Origin: Parapristionchus giblindavisi
Lineage: Eukaryota > Nematoda > Chromadorea > Rhabditida > Diplogasteridae
DNA length: 64,000 nucleotides
Reading direction: 5' to 3'
NCBI GenBank assembly: GCA_943737045.1
Contig: CALSFV010000026.1
Coordinates: 744,001-808,000 of the forward strand
In this document: piece by piece, positions 34,731 through 46,605 of the stretch
How positions within the stretch are numbered: the first letter of the stretch is position 1
How the letters are laid out: every line of letters starts with the position of its first letter
The notes under the pieces: model-generated
Seen by the model: the letters and a program-made list of their open reading frames with translations, nothing else
What the model was told of the DNA's origin: nothing
The model's database searches: none
Made by a program: the position numbers and the translations under genes

Positions 34731-35407
34731 CATCCTGAGCCGTTATAAGAAAAAGTGCGCCATCTGACAATGAACATACTTCATGGATAACGAGTCTACC
34801 GTAACCAGAACTGCCGTTAACCCTCTGTAATAGTCAGCCCGTTACCATAACCTACTACCCGTTTTATGCTTGATTTAAAGAATATAAAATGGGGAAAGGG
34901 ATATGGATGTTGGATGGGATACTGTGCTTGAGTATCGTTACGCTCTCCTTACTGTATTGTAGGGTTAGGGTTACTGTAGATGGAAGAGATACTGCAGCTG
35001 GAAAAGCTACTGTAGACGGAATGGTTACTGTAGAGGGAAGGAATGATTTAGATGAAAGTGTCACTATAGCTGTGTCTCATATTGCTCTGAATCCACTCGT
35101 GATATCAACAAATCGGTTTTACACAATTGTGTCGTCAAATAAGCAAAATGCACAAGGGATAGAATAATATAGAATTGGGATGATGCATCAAGTAGATCAA
35201 TTATTTTTGGGAAGGGAGGGGGAAATCACTGCCACAAAAAGTTCTTTGAAAAGTGCATAATCAACATTAACAAACAATTAAAGTTTGAACGGAAATATGG
35301 GGAATAAGGAAAATTAAAAATAGATAAAGGAAAGTGCAACGGATTAATTACATACAGAAATGGATGGAGAAAAATTATATATAATCTCCAACTATACATT
35401 CATGAAA
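34731..35407. other. Unassigned spacer with TACTGTA words
   Basis: An ORF at 34889-35167 is opened by repeated ACTGTAG words and resembles nothing known. Otherwise AT-rich, with no feature seen. Confidence 0.4.
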
Positions 35408-36958
35408 TTAATCAAACTCTTCAATATTCTTCTCGCTGGGAGCAGATACTGCCTGACCATCCTCTACGAGTTGATAATCAGCAACGTATCTAAAAAACAT
35501 CGGTAAGAAAGGTAGACTAAACAAAACAATTACAAATATGACGGTGACTACACTCTGAATTTTAGTTGCTCATCATTATTTAGGAAGGATCTATGAATAA
35601 CATCATACATTGGCGCCGACATGGGGTGCTCCCTGTAAAATTATGGCATTTCGAAAATTTGTGGAATGTCCCCTGTTAAAAATGAGATTTAGGTGAAATT
35701 TTTGAAAAAAATAGTGAAAGCCCCTGTAAAATTAACCATTTTTCGTTCGGAAGCCCTCTGTAGAATCGAGCTCCAGGTACCCCGCCCATGTATGAATAAC
35801 ATCATAGTGCAAAGATATGAATATATAATATAATTAAACATACAGTTTGGGGTCGACAGCCTTGGGAATAGACTCGATGTGCGTAGTTCTCGATACGACG
35901 GAGAGTGTGACGATCCTCATATGCGATGAGGTTGATGGCAATACCGAGATGATCGAAACATTCAGAACTTGAAACAAACGATGATTTTTTCCGTTAAAAT
36001 TAGATCAGATATTGACACTTACGGTCCGATTCTATGAAGATAGATTTCAGCGTTGCGAGGGAAGTCGAGGTTGATAACTACATTAACTGCTTGAATGTCA
36101 ATACCACGAGTGAGAAGATCGGAGCAAACGAGATTACGGCAATTTTCCTGAAGAAAAAATACGTTGTTCTCAAAAATAGGGTCGAGTTGACAGCAGGTTA
36201 AAATATTGATCAACAGTACTCAAATAATGTAGATAAAGCAGCATGTTTAACACAGAGAACAATGCTATCCTCACATACCATATCATTGGCTTAAAACATT
36301 GAAATAAGTTGTAAGAGAATTACCTGACGGAAATCATGGAATACACGATCACGATAGTTCTGAGCCATCTTTGAATGGATGTAACAGCACGAGTATCCAA
36401 GCTCGGTGATCTTCTTTAGCCAAGAGTTCTACACGTTGAGTGCTGTTGCAGAGGATAATGGACTGGTTGATTCGAAGCTGAAACAATAACAATAATAGAA
36501 GAATAACACAATTAATTATTAACATTTCTTTATAGCCAGATGAAATTGCTCAGACTTTTGAATTTCCTCAAATAAAATAGGGAGGATCTATCACGGAGGG
36601 GACAACAACATGAAAAGGCCGGTTCTAAAGAATTACAGAACACTCAAAATTAGAAAGTGCGACGTGTTTTCGAGGTAGGAGCTTCTACGAAATAAATTAT
36701 AGCAACAATATTAAGTGAATCACATTAAAACACCTCACCTTACGGAATAGTATTGAGGCAGTGGACCTTCTGTTACTCCGGCACATAGGCATAATACTGG
36801 GTGACACCGAGAAGGGTGAGTCCTTCCATGAGATTAGTCTCCTATGGCTTGCACATGAACTTCTTCATGCATTCAGCGACCGTAGGTGGGAAAGTAGCAG
36901 AGTAGAGCATGATCTGACGCTGCTTGGGAAGGAAAGCGATGAGACGATCGAGAGTTCC
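35408..36958 (-). pseudogene. DDX6/CGH-1-like DEAD-box helicase pseudogene (C-terminal half)
   Basis: Functional relatives are ATP-dependent RNA helicases of P bodies and germ granules. Minus-strand exons are 36739-36958, 36324-36477, 36023-36147, 35844-35967 and 35408-35489, all with plausible GT/AG borders, so this is an unprocessed copy. Seen in order: MLYSATFP (motif III), [50 protein letters not shown] (motif V) and [10 protein letters not shown]. Defects: in-frame TAG at 36842-36844 and TAA at 36773-36775, a frameshift before the 36739 donor, a 1-nt insertion near 36411-36420, a net 8-nt loss after RRIE in exon 35844-35967, and motif VI changed from HRIGRSGR to HRIGPSEC. The N-terminal half (motifs I and II) is absent upstream. 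The F1 MITE at 35604-35794 sits in the last intron. Confidence 0.88.
35604..35794. mobile_element. 191-bp MITE, family F1, 8-bp target duplication
   Basis: Element CATACATTGGCGCC ... GCCCATGTATG is flanked by AATAACAT at 35596-35603 and 35795-35802, a perfect 8-bp duplication as in hAT transposons. Confidence 0.85.
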
Positions 36959-37715
36959 CTAAAAATAAAAGGTGTAAATACAAAACAAAACACGAGCGCA
37001 ATATCAATGCTATTTTCTCAGAAATCTATACTTCATCAATGAGTGACTATGCGCCCAATGCTTTTCGAAAACGATACATTAATCACTCAATGAAGCAAAA
37101 GGAAGAGCTAGAACTGGAATGGGATAAAGAAAGAGCAGAATTCTGCAGAAGAAATCGAGCGAATGGGATTAAGAAATAGTGAAAACGATCGAATGAGAAA
37201 ATACTGCGGAGAGGCTATCGCGTAAGATAAACAAGTCGCATAATATTAACAAAATAGAGGCGTTAACGTCGTTTTAGCAAGCATAATAGGACAAAAAGAA
37301 GAATTGATCTGTTCGAGGAAGCGATTGACTGCGTAGCTTCGTTAGTGTTATAGCAGCTGATACTCAGCCAAGTTTCGAAAATCTTGAATTTTCTACGTGG
37401 GCGGTCATCGATTTTCCCCCGATTCTTTGTGTGTTCTACTCGATCAATATTTGTATTAGGCTTAACTTTTGTGTAGGATAGTGTGATTAATGTTGCGCAT
37501 TGGCATGTTCGTGTACTTTTATCATTTGGATGATGTTTTCGATTGTTTATCATCGTTTTAAGTGATTTTCTCTCACTATCTCAAATCCTATGGAACCAGT
37601 ATAGACCACGAATCGGGCGTGTTAGGGGATGTTGTGCCTATCCGTGCAGTGCCGCGTGTCAAACCGAAAATATATCATTGCAGCCGGCACCACATCGACG
37701 GGTCGCTAGGTTCAG
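36959..37715. other. Spacer; missing helicase N-terminus not found
   Basis: I searched for the DEAD and ATP-binding motifs of the helicase on the minus strand and saw none. Small ORFs here are not convincing. Confidence 0.4.
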
Positions 37716-38397
37716 GTCGGCGACTGGGTGCTGATTATCATGCTCCAGGGCGAGGTGATAACCGTGGACAATAAGGAGCCCATTCTGCCGACTACCTTGC
37801 CGAAGACACTCTCATGGTTGGCTGTTATTATTATTATTATTAATATTATTGTTCAAGAAGCCTTGTCCCACGACATGTGCAATTTATTATTCGTATTATG
37901 GAATTGTTTGTTAACTTTTCACTTTGCTTTACGTGGAATCAAATAAGTATTGAAATGATTCAGAAATTTTGATCGATTTATTGATTGATTACAGAAATTA
38001 TTGATTAATTACCCTTTGTAGGTGACAGCGAACGTGCAATTCCTGCCGCCTTCACCGGGAAACGACTTTCACCGAGGTTACGCGATCGATTTCGACGATA
38101 AGGTCAGTTTGTGATCTCTACCATAATCGTTGTATGTATGTGTATACTGTAATCGAGATTTTGTATACTGTAATATGCATAACGTGATGTGCGTTGCAGA
38201 TATTCGTGCTGCCGTTTGCCGACCTGAAAGCGTACACGATGGGTCTGCCGTACAAGGTGTCGATCACGCTGTGAGTACTGTAGCTATCGATCGATTGCCT
38301 GATAATTGGGATACTGTAATTATCGCTTTTTGACTGTTGAATGAATTATTGATTGATTCAGCATGGACGACCAGGAGCGCAATTGGTATTGGGCATA
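37716..38397 (+). pseudogene. Unrecognised four-exon coding region, broken
   Basis: Plausible exons: 37716-37816 (GDWVLIIMLQGEVITVDNKE), 38022-38102 (VQFLPPSPGNDFHRGYAIDF), 38200-38270 (IFVLPFADLKAYTMGLPYKV) and 38362-38397 (MDDQERNWYWA then TAA). Exons 2 to 4 join in phase. Exon 1 joins out of phase and would create TGA at once. The TAA is followed by a further open DERASAKETRPDYATSG stretch in the same frame, which suggests a stop mutation. Alternating hydrophobic and polar residues suggest a beta-rich domain, but I could not name a family. Confidence 0.45.
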
Positions 38398-38664
38398 AGA
38401 CGAACGAGCGAGCGCGAAGGAAACTCGTCCTGATTACGCAACCTCTGGCGTAACCGCTTCTGAATAAGACGGAGCAAAAGGTACTTGAGCTTTGATCGGG
38501 AGAATGGGATGGGGTTGCTGTAGAAAGAGCTGGCACTGGAAAAGCTGTTGGAATAATCTCTTAGATTGTCAAATTGAACCCGTTGATTCGTGGTTTCGGG
38601 GAGTTTAGTGAGTCGATTGAATTTTTATGCAAGATGATTGATTGTACTTCTTATCTTTAATAAC

Positions 38665-38696
<32 letters not shown>

Positions 38697-38701
38697 TAAT
38701 A

Positions 38702-38736
<35 letters not shown>

Positions 38737-39632
38737 TTATTGGTTGCAGTAACATCAACTGCTCCAGATAACGCGTTGTCCTCGGGCGAAAACTGTGAAC
38801 GCACAGACGATGGAACTGAATCGATTGATCGTTGGAAAAGTGAGTGTTAATCTTTGATCTTTGATCCTTGAATTTTGGATTGTGGATGATCTTTGATCTT
38901 TACAGGCTCTTCGCGTCTTCGCCGTCAGAATGGTACGTGTGGACGACGGACCCTGCACTGCGATCCTTTCCTGATGGAAGAGCAGGGCAAGAAGTCAAGA
39001 TCGGCACTCACATTGAGTTCTCCGTTGAGTGAGTTGCTTGCTTGATGTTCGACCATTTGTATACATAAACAATTTGCATAATGGCATAGTCTAATCAATA
39101 GACAAAGTGAATAGAGATCATAGGTGGACTCACTGGGCAAAAGGCTGTGCGCAAACCGGGGAATTGCAAGGCACCGTTAAGCGCATGGTAATTTTTAGCA
39201 GATTTGAGTGAAATTTTCCAATTTTGGGGAGGCAAAGCTATGTGCAAGGCCCCGCAACGGAAGGCAACGCTGTTTGCACAAAGAATTCGTTTTCTCGCGC
39301 CGGCCTATGGGTTTGTTTATATGGGGGGGGGGGGGTATTGCACGCATTTTGTCGCAAACTGAGTATAGTTGGCATCACCCCATCACTGACACAGTCCAGT
39401 TTTTTAATTAATTAATTAATTTATTTATCACATATCATAAATATGTTTGAGTAAGTAAAATATGCTTGAAATGAAGTAAGTTTGCGCACAAGGATAACTA
39501 ATTAGATTCTGTGTAATATTTATAATTTATGCCTATTTCAAGAAAGACTGTACAGAATAAATAAATAAATTAGGTAGATTGATTATAACATGGTAATTAT
39601 TCCATGCAAACCAGAGCTCTCGTCTTTGCGAA
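38398..39632. other. Spacer with scattered possible exons and microsatellites
   Basis: Holds GT/AG-bounded short frames near 38758-38838 and 38906-39030 (a TDPALRSFPDGRAG-like frame), but none matches a known domain. A run of 13 G lies near 39325 and (TTAA)n near 39405. Confidence 0.35.
38661..38734. repeat. (AAT)n followed by (ATT)n microsatellite
   Basis: A run of AAT/AAC triplets changes to ATT triplets near 38700, making a self-complementary simple repeat. Confidence 0.9.
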
Positions 39633-39640
39633 CTCTTGAT

Positions 39641-39782
39641 CATACGTGGGCGGGCATTGCCGCTGGAAATGAAAATCGGGGTGTCGGAAGCAAAAAAATG
39701 GAGCATTTATACATCATTTTGAGAAATTTTTTTGGAAAATCGGGGGGTATATCGCAGCTAGCGGCAGTGGTGCCCACGTATG
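39641..39782. mobile_element. 142-bp MITE with 8-bp target duplication
   Basis: Terminal inverted repeats CATACGTGGGC and GCCCACGTATG are extended by GCATTGCCGCT/AGCGGCAGTGG. Flanked by CTCTTGAT at 39633-39640 and 39783-39790. hAT-type by duplication length. Confidence 0.88.
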
Positions 39783-39899
39783 CTCTTGATAAATGTGTTG
39801 TAAATGTAATGTAAATGATTATAACAGTATAAACCGTGAAGATTGTAAGAATGAGTGTGACAAATATCTGCCACGTAGATCGAACGCTCCCATTTGCAG

Positions 39900-40911
39900 A
39901 TCCTCGGTTCGACTCCGTCGGGATTCCTCGCGTCCCAAGCAGCACACCCGGAACTCTCAGGTGAGCACGCGTTTGTTATGGTGATGCTGAAACCGAGATC
40001 TGCCGGGTCTGAGTCTAGAGTTTTGGAAGTGTTTCTTCTTTGTAGCTAGTCAATATTGACTGCGCAATTGTGTCTGTTTTCAATTAATGTAATTTTAATT
40101 ATTTAAATAAATAATTCAGACACGGTGATGCCACTCCGTCGACAGCAACGCCTCGTTGTAATAGATGGGACGAGACGTCCACTGACGGTTCGAGAGATGG
40201 TGACATGACGCCCACATGGGGTATGGAGACACCCTCGGTGGGCGCAGAGGTGGAGATGATATTAAGGTGAGCACTTGAAACAGGTATCTGCAGGCTCTGG
40301 GGATATCGTTATTTTATTCTTTTTTTATAATGTCTTTTATTACCTACTTCGACTTCATAGTCTTACATCAAGTTAAAATTATGCGTACACTTTAAGTTTT
40401 GAAATAGCAGAGTAGCTCAAGATAAATACAATTGATATCTCATTAGTAACATCTCAGGTGGTTCAATGCCTGTGGGCGCGCTCGCGATGTGCATGAAGAC
40501 GCCCGCGGCTCCGACGGTTCCGATGGTTCCAATGACGGAACAGGTGCACGTCTGGCGCATGGAGAAGGAGACTGACGACAAGAACCGACCGCTCACGGGC
40601 GAGGAGATTGATACAAGGTACGGTAGCGGATACGGTGTACCTGATTATCGATTGATTGATTGATTGAAATGTGTACTTTAGATCCTCCCACCATCATCCT
40701 TCTGCATATCCGCTGCGTACGCCCACTCGTACGCTGCTCGCGACTTCTGCCCCGATGGAAGGTACGGTACTTTGGAATATGTTGCCGAAACATTTGAAAT
40801 TATTGATTTTCGAAATTTGTAGGAGCCGTTTGTTTCTCGATGCAAAGCACTCCCGAACGCTCGGAGCGCGCGTCCAAGGTGTTTGGAGGTCTGCTGGAGA
40901 GTCAGCCTAAG
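39900..40911 (+). pseudogene. SF3B1-like N-terminal exons (copy 1)
   Basis: SF3B1 is the large subunit of the U2 snRNP SF3b complex, about 1,300 residues in animals. Exons: 39900-39960, 40130-40266, 40458-40617, 40682-40761, 40823-40911. The second holds TPRCNRWDET, the RWDET repeat motif. The third holds EQVHVWRMEKETDDKNRPLT, like the conserved QAWRWEREIDERNRPL segment. The fourth holds AYPLRTPTRTLLATSAPM, like the YVPIRTPARKLTATPTPL segment. The last three exons join in frame. The second and third do not (2 nt left over meeting a phase-1 start), so one carries an indel. The HEAT-repeat bulk of the protein does not follow, so this is a partial duplicate. Similarity is judged by eye and is strongest in exons 3 and 4. 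Confidence 0.75.
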
Positions 40912-40968
40912 GTACTGTAGGCGAATGATTACTGTAGAATATATCGATCGATGGGAAAAGTTTGATTA
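40362..40968. repeat. Segmental duplication around SF3B1-like exons, copy 1
   Basis: From TCTTACATCAAGT to AATATATCGATCGATGGGAAAA, this block, introns included, is repeated in direct orientation at about 43163-43795. Confidence 0.82.
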
Positions 40969-40999
40969 TTGATTTTTTTCTTAAGGATATATGCATCAG

Positions 41000-42184
41000 T
41001 CCAGAGAAGTCAGAGTCGGTCGTTTGCCGTGTGTGATCGGTTGTACTCCAGGTCAGGTCATTGTTGATCAAGTTATCCATTGGTGTGAATTTATCGATTG
41101 ATGTTTTGTGTTTCAATTGATCTATTCACTCTGATTGATACTTGACCTATACTACTTTATTACGTTGTACTTATTAATTTGTACTTACTACTCTGTACCT
41201 TATTACTTTTTTCTTTGGTGGCTACTTTGTACTTTGTTACTTTGGCGGCTCTTTTTATTGCACTATTTTGATGACATCACAAATTTGATTGACAGTTGCG
41301 CATGTTTTCCACTCTGAGCAAGGGTTATTGATTGATTTTAAGTTAAATTGATATTTTATCGTAGATCATTTTAGCCTGTCGTTTTGGAAGTTGGGAGGCA
41401 AGACTATGCTCATGACTATTTTTTTGACAAATTAGGCTGGAAATTTTGCAATTTTGGGCAAGGTTATGGGCAATGCCCCGATGGGAAGGCAAGGCGGCGC
41501 TTGTTCCGCAAATGCGCACACTCGCCCCGCCCCCTTCAAGCTCCGCAAGCGCACTCTCCAGCTGGAACACGCTCTCTCACTCTCTAGCTATCTCTCCTCT
41601 CTCATCTCCTCTGCGTGTCTTACCCGATCTGTCTGTCTGTGCTCTAGTAACATATACCGTAAAAATGAAAGAGACCGTTACAAATAGGCGATTGTACGGA
41701 ATTGTTGGAAATTTCTCCATATTTGTCCTTATTATTCAAGTTTACAACTCTGTGTTCATTCTCCTGTATAATGTACTCATGTACATTAGACGACTTTCAT
41801 TCATAGATGGCTCACCAACCCAATTAACACAAAATAAACAGATTTGAAATTCATTGAAAAATTCGGATTTTCTGGTAGTTGCCTTTTTGATGGACAGAAA
41901 GGTCTATGCTTGGAAGAGCAATTTAAAAAATATTAGATATGAATAGATTTTGAAAATAACATAGACCAAAGTGTAATGGAGGGTACACTACATATCCCCG
42001 AATTCACAGTATTTGGAATAGTGGGTAAAATATAACAGATTAAAAAGGAGATTTTCCTGTATAATCTCCTACTTGTGTCGTTTATTTTCGTTTTGACGGT
42101 ACTCTCTTATTGGAAACATGAATTCACCTTGTTGAACAACAAGTCTTGACCCATTCTCGCTCTTATTCATCTCTCTTTCTTCAG
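41000..42184. other. Spacer between SF3B1-like copies
   Basis: CT-rich at 41500-41660, which opens several overlapping frames. A stretch near 41440-41500 (GGCAAGGTTATGGGCAATGC) resembles 39220-39280 and may be an old repeat. No gene was recognised. Confidence 0.35.
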
Positions 42185-42274
42185 GTGATATCAGCCCGTA
42201 AGGATGAGTTCGAGAGACTGAATCCGATCGTGGAGGCCAAACGAGAGAACATACGAGGAGATATGCTTGTCAAG
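42185..42274 (+). CDS. Unrecognised 30-codon exon
   Basis: Bounded by TTCTTCAG and GTACGC, open in phase 0 on both sides, reading ARKDEFERLNPIVEAKREN. It is charged and could be helical. It does not fit the known SF3B1 sequence. Its parent gene is unknown. Confidence 0.35.
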
Positions 42275-42430
42275 GTACGCAATTATTAGTTTATAATTAG
42301 AAAAAAGATTATTATTGTTATTTTTGGAATAGGTTTGGTTTCATGTTAGAAGTCCAGCATTACTATTAAATCATACCATAGTTCAAAATAATGAATGTCA
42401 TTTAACCATCAATTTTATATTGATTGAATA

Positions 42431-42608
42431 TGGTGACCCCTCGCCGTTTATTTTTATATAGTGGGTCAATTATCGAAATAGAGTGGGTTGATTCACACAA
42501 TTCGTTATTTTCGCTTCGTCATTTTTAGCTTCCTTTTTTATAAAGTGAAATAAAAAGGGTCTTATATATTGGGTCAATCCTCGCACTGCGAGGGCATGGC
42601 AATGTATG
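42431..42608. mobile_element. MITE, family F2, degraded left end
   Basis: Shares ATAGTGGGTCAAT words, the AATCCTCGCACTGCGAGGGC hairpin and the ATGTATG end with 31660-31838. Confidence 0.65.
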
Positions 42609-43162
42609 ATGATGACTATCGATTGATTATCGACAGCTGGTGTGAAACATCTAGTGATACTCGTGAATAAGAATAGAATAATAATAAAGTAATCGATTAG
42701 ATAAAATAGTCCTGATCTGTGAATATCACATTACTGAGAACAAATTATATTTCTATTATGTAAACCTTAACATCGTCGGCCTACTGTACGAGTGTACCAA
42801 AACAATTCATTTAAATATATAAGTCATGAGTCTTATATAGTTTTAACGAAAATCAGTAACATTTCTGTATCAAATTCCAACTAAATTTAAAACAAATAAG
42901 TTCCTTTTTTTTAGAGTGTACACACACCGACTCTCGCTGAATATTGTCGCTCGTCAAGTCGGAAGGACATTGTCCATAGATGCATCGATCGATAGTTTGG
43001 TCAGTCTGTCAAAACTTTATTTATATGTCGCATTTGCAGTCAATATCTAGCTCTATTAGAAATTTGGCAGACGTTCATAAATTAATATCGTTTGGTAGTA
43101 TTGTATATGGTTGTACCTTTGCATGAATAAGAAAATTTAAGATTTATATGTGTTCTATTTCG
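42609..43162. other. AT-rich spacer
   Basis: No sustained open frame or repeat of note was seen. Confidence 0.4.
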
Positions 43163-43795
43163 TCTTACATCAAGTGAAATTTACACTTTAAGTTTTGAAA
43201 TGGCAGAGTAGCTCAAGATTAATACAAGTGATATCTCACTAGTAACATCTCAGGTGGTTCGACGCCGGTAGGGCGCGCTCGCGATGGGCATGAAGACGCC
43301 CGCGATACCGGTTCCGGTTTTGGTTCCGACGTTCCGCGGTTTTTTATGGTACCGGAACAGGTGCATGCCTGGCGCATGGAGAAGGAGACTGACGACAAGA
43401 ACCGATCGCTCACGTACGAGGAGATGAATACAAGGTACGGTAGCGGATACGGTATACATGATTATCGATTGATTGATTGATTGCTTGATTGATTGATTGA
43501 AATGTGTACTTTAGATCCTCGCACCTCCATCCGGCTACATATCCGAAATGTACGTCCGATCGCAAGCTGCTCGCGACTCCTACCCCGATGGGAGGTACGG
43601 TACTTTGGAATATGTTGCCGAAACATTTGAAATTATTGATTTTCGAAATTTGTAGGAGACGTTGGTTTCTCGACGCAAGGTACTCCCGAACGGTCGGAGA
43701 GCGCGTCCAAGGTTTTGGAGGTTTGCTGGAGAGTCAGCCTAAGGTACTGTAGGCGAATGAATACTGTAGAATATATCGATCGATGGGAAAATTTG
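43163..43795. repeat. Segmental duplication around SF3B1-like exons, copy 2
   Basis: Direct copy of about 40362-40968. It matches in introns as well as exons but has more indels. Confidence 0.82.
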
Positions 43796-44183
43796 TTTTA
43801 TGTTAGGTAAAAAAGGTAGGGGTGCAACTCGTTATTCAGGGCACACGAAGTCCTGCGGGTGATAACTGCTAGGCCAGTGATTATTCAAGGCCAATTCAAA
43901 ATATGAAATATTAAATATTCAAATTATTTATGTTAGAAATAATAATAATACTAAAACTATCCTATGGTATTCTTAGATACCGTTGTACTTTTATTTGTGC
44001 ATATTCAAGGAAATCACGTCACTACAATCTATGGACTTTGTTCCTTTCAGGTAATCCATCGTGTGCTGTACAAGTTGGATACGATCTCGTTCGTCCCTTC
44101 GTCCACAAGATTCTCGTTGTCATCGAGTCTCTGCTCATCGATGAGGACTTATTCTCATCACGGATCCTCTCATACCCACGAAG
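43254..44183 (+). pseudogene. SF3B1-like exons (copy 2), frameshifted
   Basis: Exons 43254-43434, 43515-43594 and 43656-43743 are counterparts of copy 1. The first has an extra nucleotide after GTA near 43270 and a length change near 43340; the third has lost one nucleotide in the VFGG codons. Exon 44051-44183 follows, reading HRVLYKLD, then after a 2-nt insertion DLVRPFVHKILVVIESLLID, which matches the conserved HEAT-region segment ([20 protein letters not shown]) of SF3B1. About 120 residues expected between exons 3 and 4 are missing. The order along the gene is preserved, so this was an intron-containing genomic copy that lost exons and then decayed. Confidence 0.82.
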
Positions 44184-44459
44184 GTGACACGAAACACGAA
44201 GAAGGAGGGCGCATTCGTCATTGAGGTACTTTTATTTATTATTTTATTTCTTTCGTAATATATCGTAATATACATTATGCCTAGTATCTAATATTTAACT
44301 TTATATTTATAAATTGATTGATTGTATAGGGTTGACAAATACCCATATCTAGTGATGATTCTTGGTTCTATAAAATAAATGGCCTGCATAGCCTTTCAAA
44401 TATTAGATTGGTGCTGTATATTTATTGATTTATTGATTGGTTAATCGATTGCCTTCCAG

Positions 44460-44596
44460 TGGCGTGTACCCAACTTCACGGTGATCGAGACGAACTTCCG
44501 TCTGATTCGTGGTGAGGCCTCCATGATGGGCATCGAAGAGAACTTCCGATAGTTGGCCGATGATCGAGGCCTACTCAAGAAGTACTCGGATGGAAC
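44460..44596 (+). pseudogene. Unrecognised exon with in-frame stop
   Basis: Begins after CCTTCCAG and reads WRVPNFTVIETNFRLIRGEA, with TAG at 44550-44552, then continues open (LADDRGLLKKYSDGT) to a GTTAGT donor. A short open stretch just before 44226 (KKEGAFVIE) could be the preceding exon. I do not recognise the family. Confidence 0.35.
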
Positions 44597-44909
44597 GTTA
44601 GTTATTGATTTATTGATTGATTTTATTGATTTATCTCGATGTTCCTTTCGACAGGGTGGGGGTGAATGACCTTTTGTCTATTTTTGTCTTTATCAGAGAG
44701 TACTCCGTAGTTACTGTAGCTAATGAGGGAACGTGCGCTATCGTATTGATTTATCGATTTATGCTGCGATCAATCTACAGTATCCTTTATCTCATCTCAT
44801 GAAACCGATGTTTAAGTCTAGGGCGATACTGTTGATTTTTTGTTTCTTGTTCCTCTGATAGAGATTTATCGATTAATGGCTCGATAAAATCGATAAGCCC
44901 GCTCTTGCC

Positions 44910-44965
44910 ACCATACATTTTCGGCGCCCTCACTACTTCTTTTGTACAGTCCTGCACAGTCGCGC
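44910..44965. repeat. Truncated F2 MITE end
   Basis: CATACATTTTCGGCGCCCTC matches the left end of the 31660-31838 element. Confidence 0.5.
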
Positions 44966-45379
44966 TCCCTAAACGCGGCCCGCCGCGGCATGCTTCATGC
45001 CTTCGCGGCATGATCTTTTTTTGGTTGTATTCTTCTTTGCTTTACTTTGCATGAATAAGAAGGTTGAGGGTTTATATATGTTCTATTTCAGGATATGCGT
45101 CCATCGTTCTGATGTACCTATACCCTAAGGAATGATGTGATGGAAAGGCTTGATAGATATAAAAAAATAAAAATAATAAGGGAAAAAAGAAAAAGAAAAA
45201 AAAGATATTAAAAAAGAAAAAGAAAAGAGAAAATAAAAAAAAAGAAAAAGAGAAGAAAAAAAAAGAGAAAACAAGAAATAATATATATCTGTCGCCTTTC
45301 ATCTTTCCATTCTTTGTTCCCCTTAAATCCCCATGTAGAATACCCCCCCCCTATTCCATATTTCATCATTGTACCCCTA
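44966..45379. other. Spacer with purine-rich low-complexity tract
   Basis: 45160-45285 is almost pure A and G on the plus strand. The minus-strand Phe/Ser ORF across it is a composition artefact. Confidence 0.6.
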
Positions 45380-45545
45380 GCGTTATATACCTCTACCCCA
45401 TGCCACCTTTAACCCGTACCCGTTGTACACCTCTTCCCCTGTGTACCCCTTTAACCCCTACTCGTTGTACATCTCTACCCCCATGTCCCCTTTAACCCGT
45501 ACCCGTTGTACACCTCTATCCCGCACCTCTATCTATCTCTATCTC
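45380..45545. repeat. ~60-bp imperfect minisatellite
   Basis: About three units share CCTTTAACCCGTACCCGTTG and TACACCTCTACCCC. Confidence 0.7.
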
Positions 45546-46605
45546 TACAATATCCCGCCATATTTAATATTGTAACCCCTAGTTTTGCTTATTTTAATAA
45601 GAGACAACCCTCCTCCCTACCCTCTTCCACATTTTATCCATGTGCCCCTGCTCCTTATGTACCTCGAAGTCTCTATTCCCCTTGTATCCGTAAATACTTT
45701 TACCCCTATTTATGCCTTGTATACCCTTTGTCCGCCCCTACCGTAAATACTCCGATCTTTACAGTTCAAAACACTTACCGTAGCAATCACCCCGTTACAG
45801 TATCCCACCATGTTTAATATAGTAACCCCTCGCTCCAATGTACTCTGTATTTTTATCATTTTGACCAATTTGTTACAGTATCCCACCATTTTTATTATAA
45901 TGACTGTACCAGTACACCAAATTTGATTATATTATTTCTGTATCATACTGTTGTTATCAATATTGTTGCTATTAATTCTTATTGTGATTATTAATATTAT
46001 TATTGTTTCTGTTTATTATGTTTATTATTATTTTTATTGTTATTATTATTATTATTATTATTTTTAATAATAATAATGACAGCCATACTTGGCCGCGTAT
46101 CCTAAAATCATAGTAGACGCGTGAAAATGCATTTTTTTTATGCTCACAGCTTTGCTTTTCCATCGCGGTCTTGCGCATAGTCTTTCCTCGCAAAAATTGA
46201 GAAATTTCAAGTCGGATCCGCATTAAAACATTCGATGCATTAGGAATGATCATAAATAGATAGGATGATTGTCTGAAAACGCTGTTTGTTTTTGTCTGAA
46301 GACGCCAATCTTTGTGACTGAAAACGTAGAATGAAATCCATATGAGAATAGAAGAGAGTACATTATTATTCAGCTGTGGCCAATTTGAAATCGTACAAAA
46401 AAGTCCATATGAGAATAACAGCGATTACTGAAGTCTTGCCATTAGATTCGTTTTATTTCTATCGCACAACTAGCCAAAACGACGCGATATCTATATTTTT
46501 TGTGGATGACTCGTCCTAAATAAAAAAAAATAAAAAAAATAGAAAAAAAATTTAAAAAATGAAAAAAAAACATTCTCCCCGACATGGTGCTGTCATGCAG
46601 CTAGA
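45546..46605. other. AT-rich spacer with (ATT)n
   Basis: Contains TACNGTA words at 45740-45800 and an ATT-rich stretch at 45965-46080. No gene was recognised. Confidence 0.4.

Noticed and set aside
45072..45302. Phe-rich minus-strand ORF
   Set aside because: Direct translation of an A/G-only tract.
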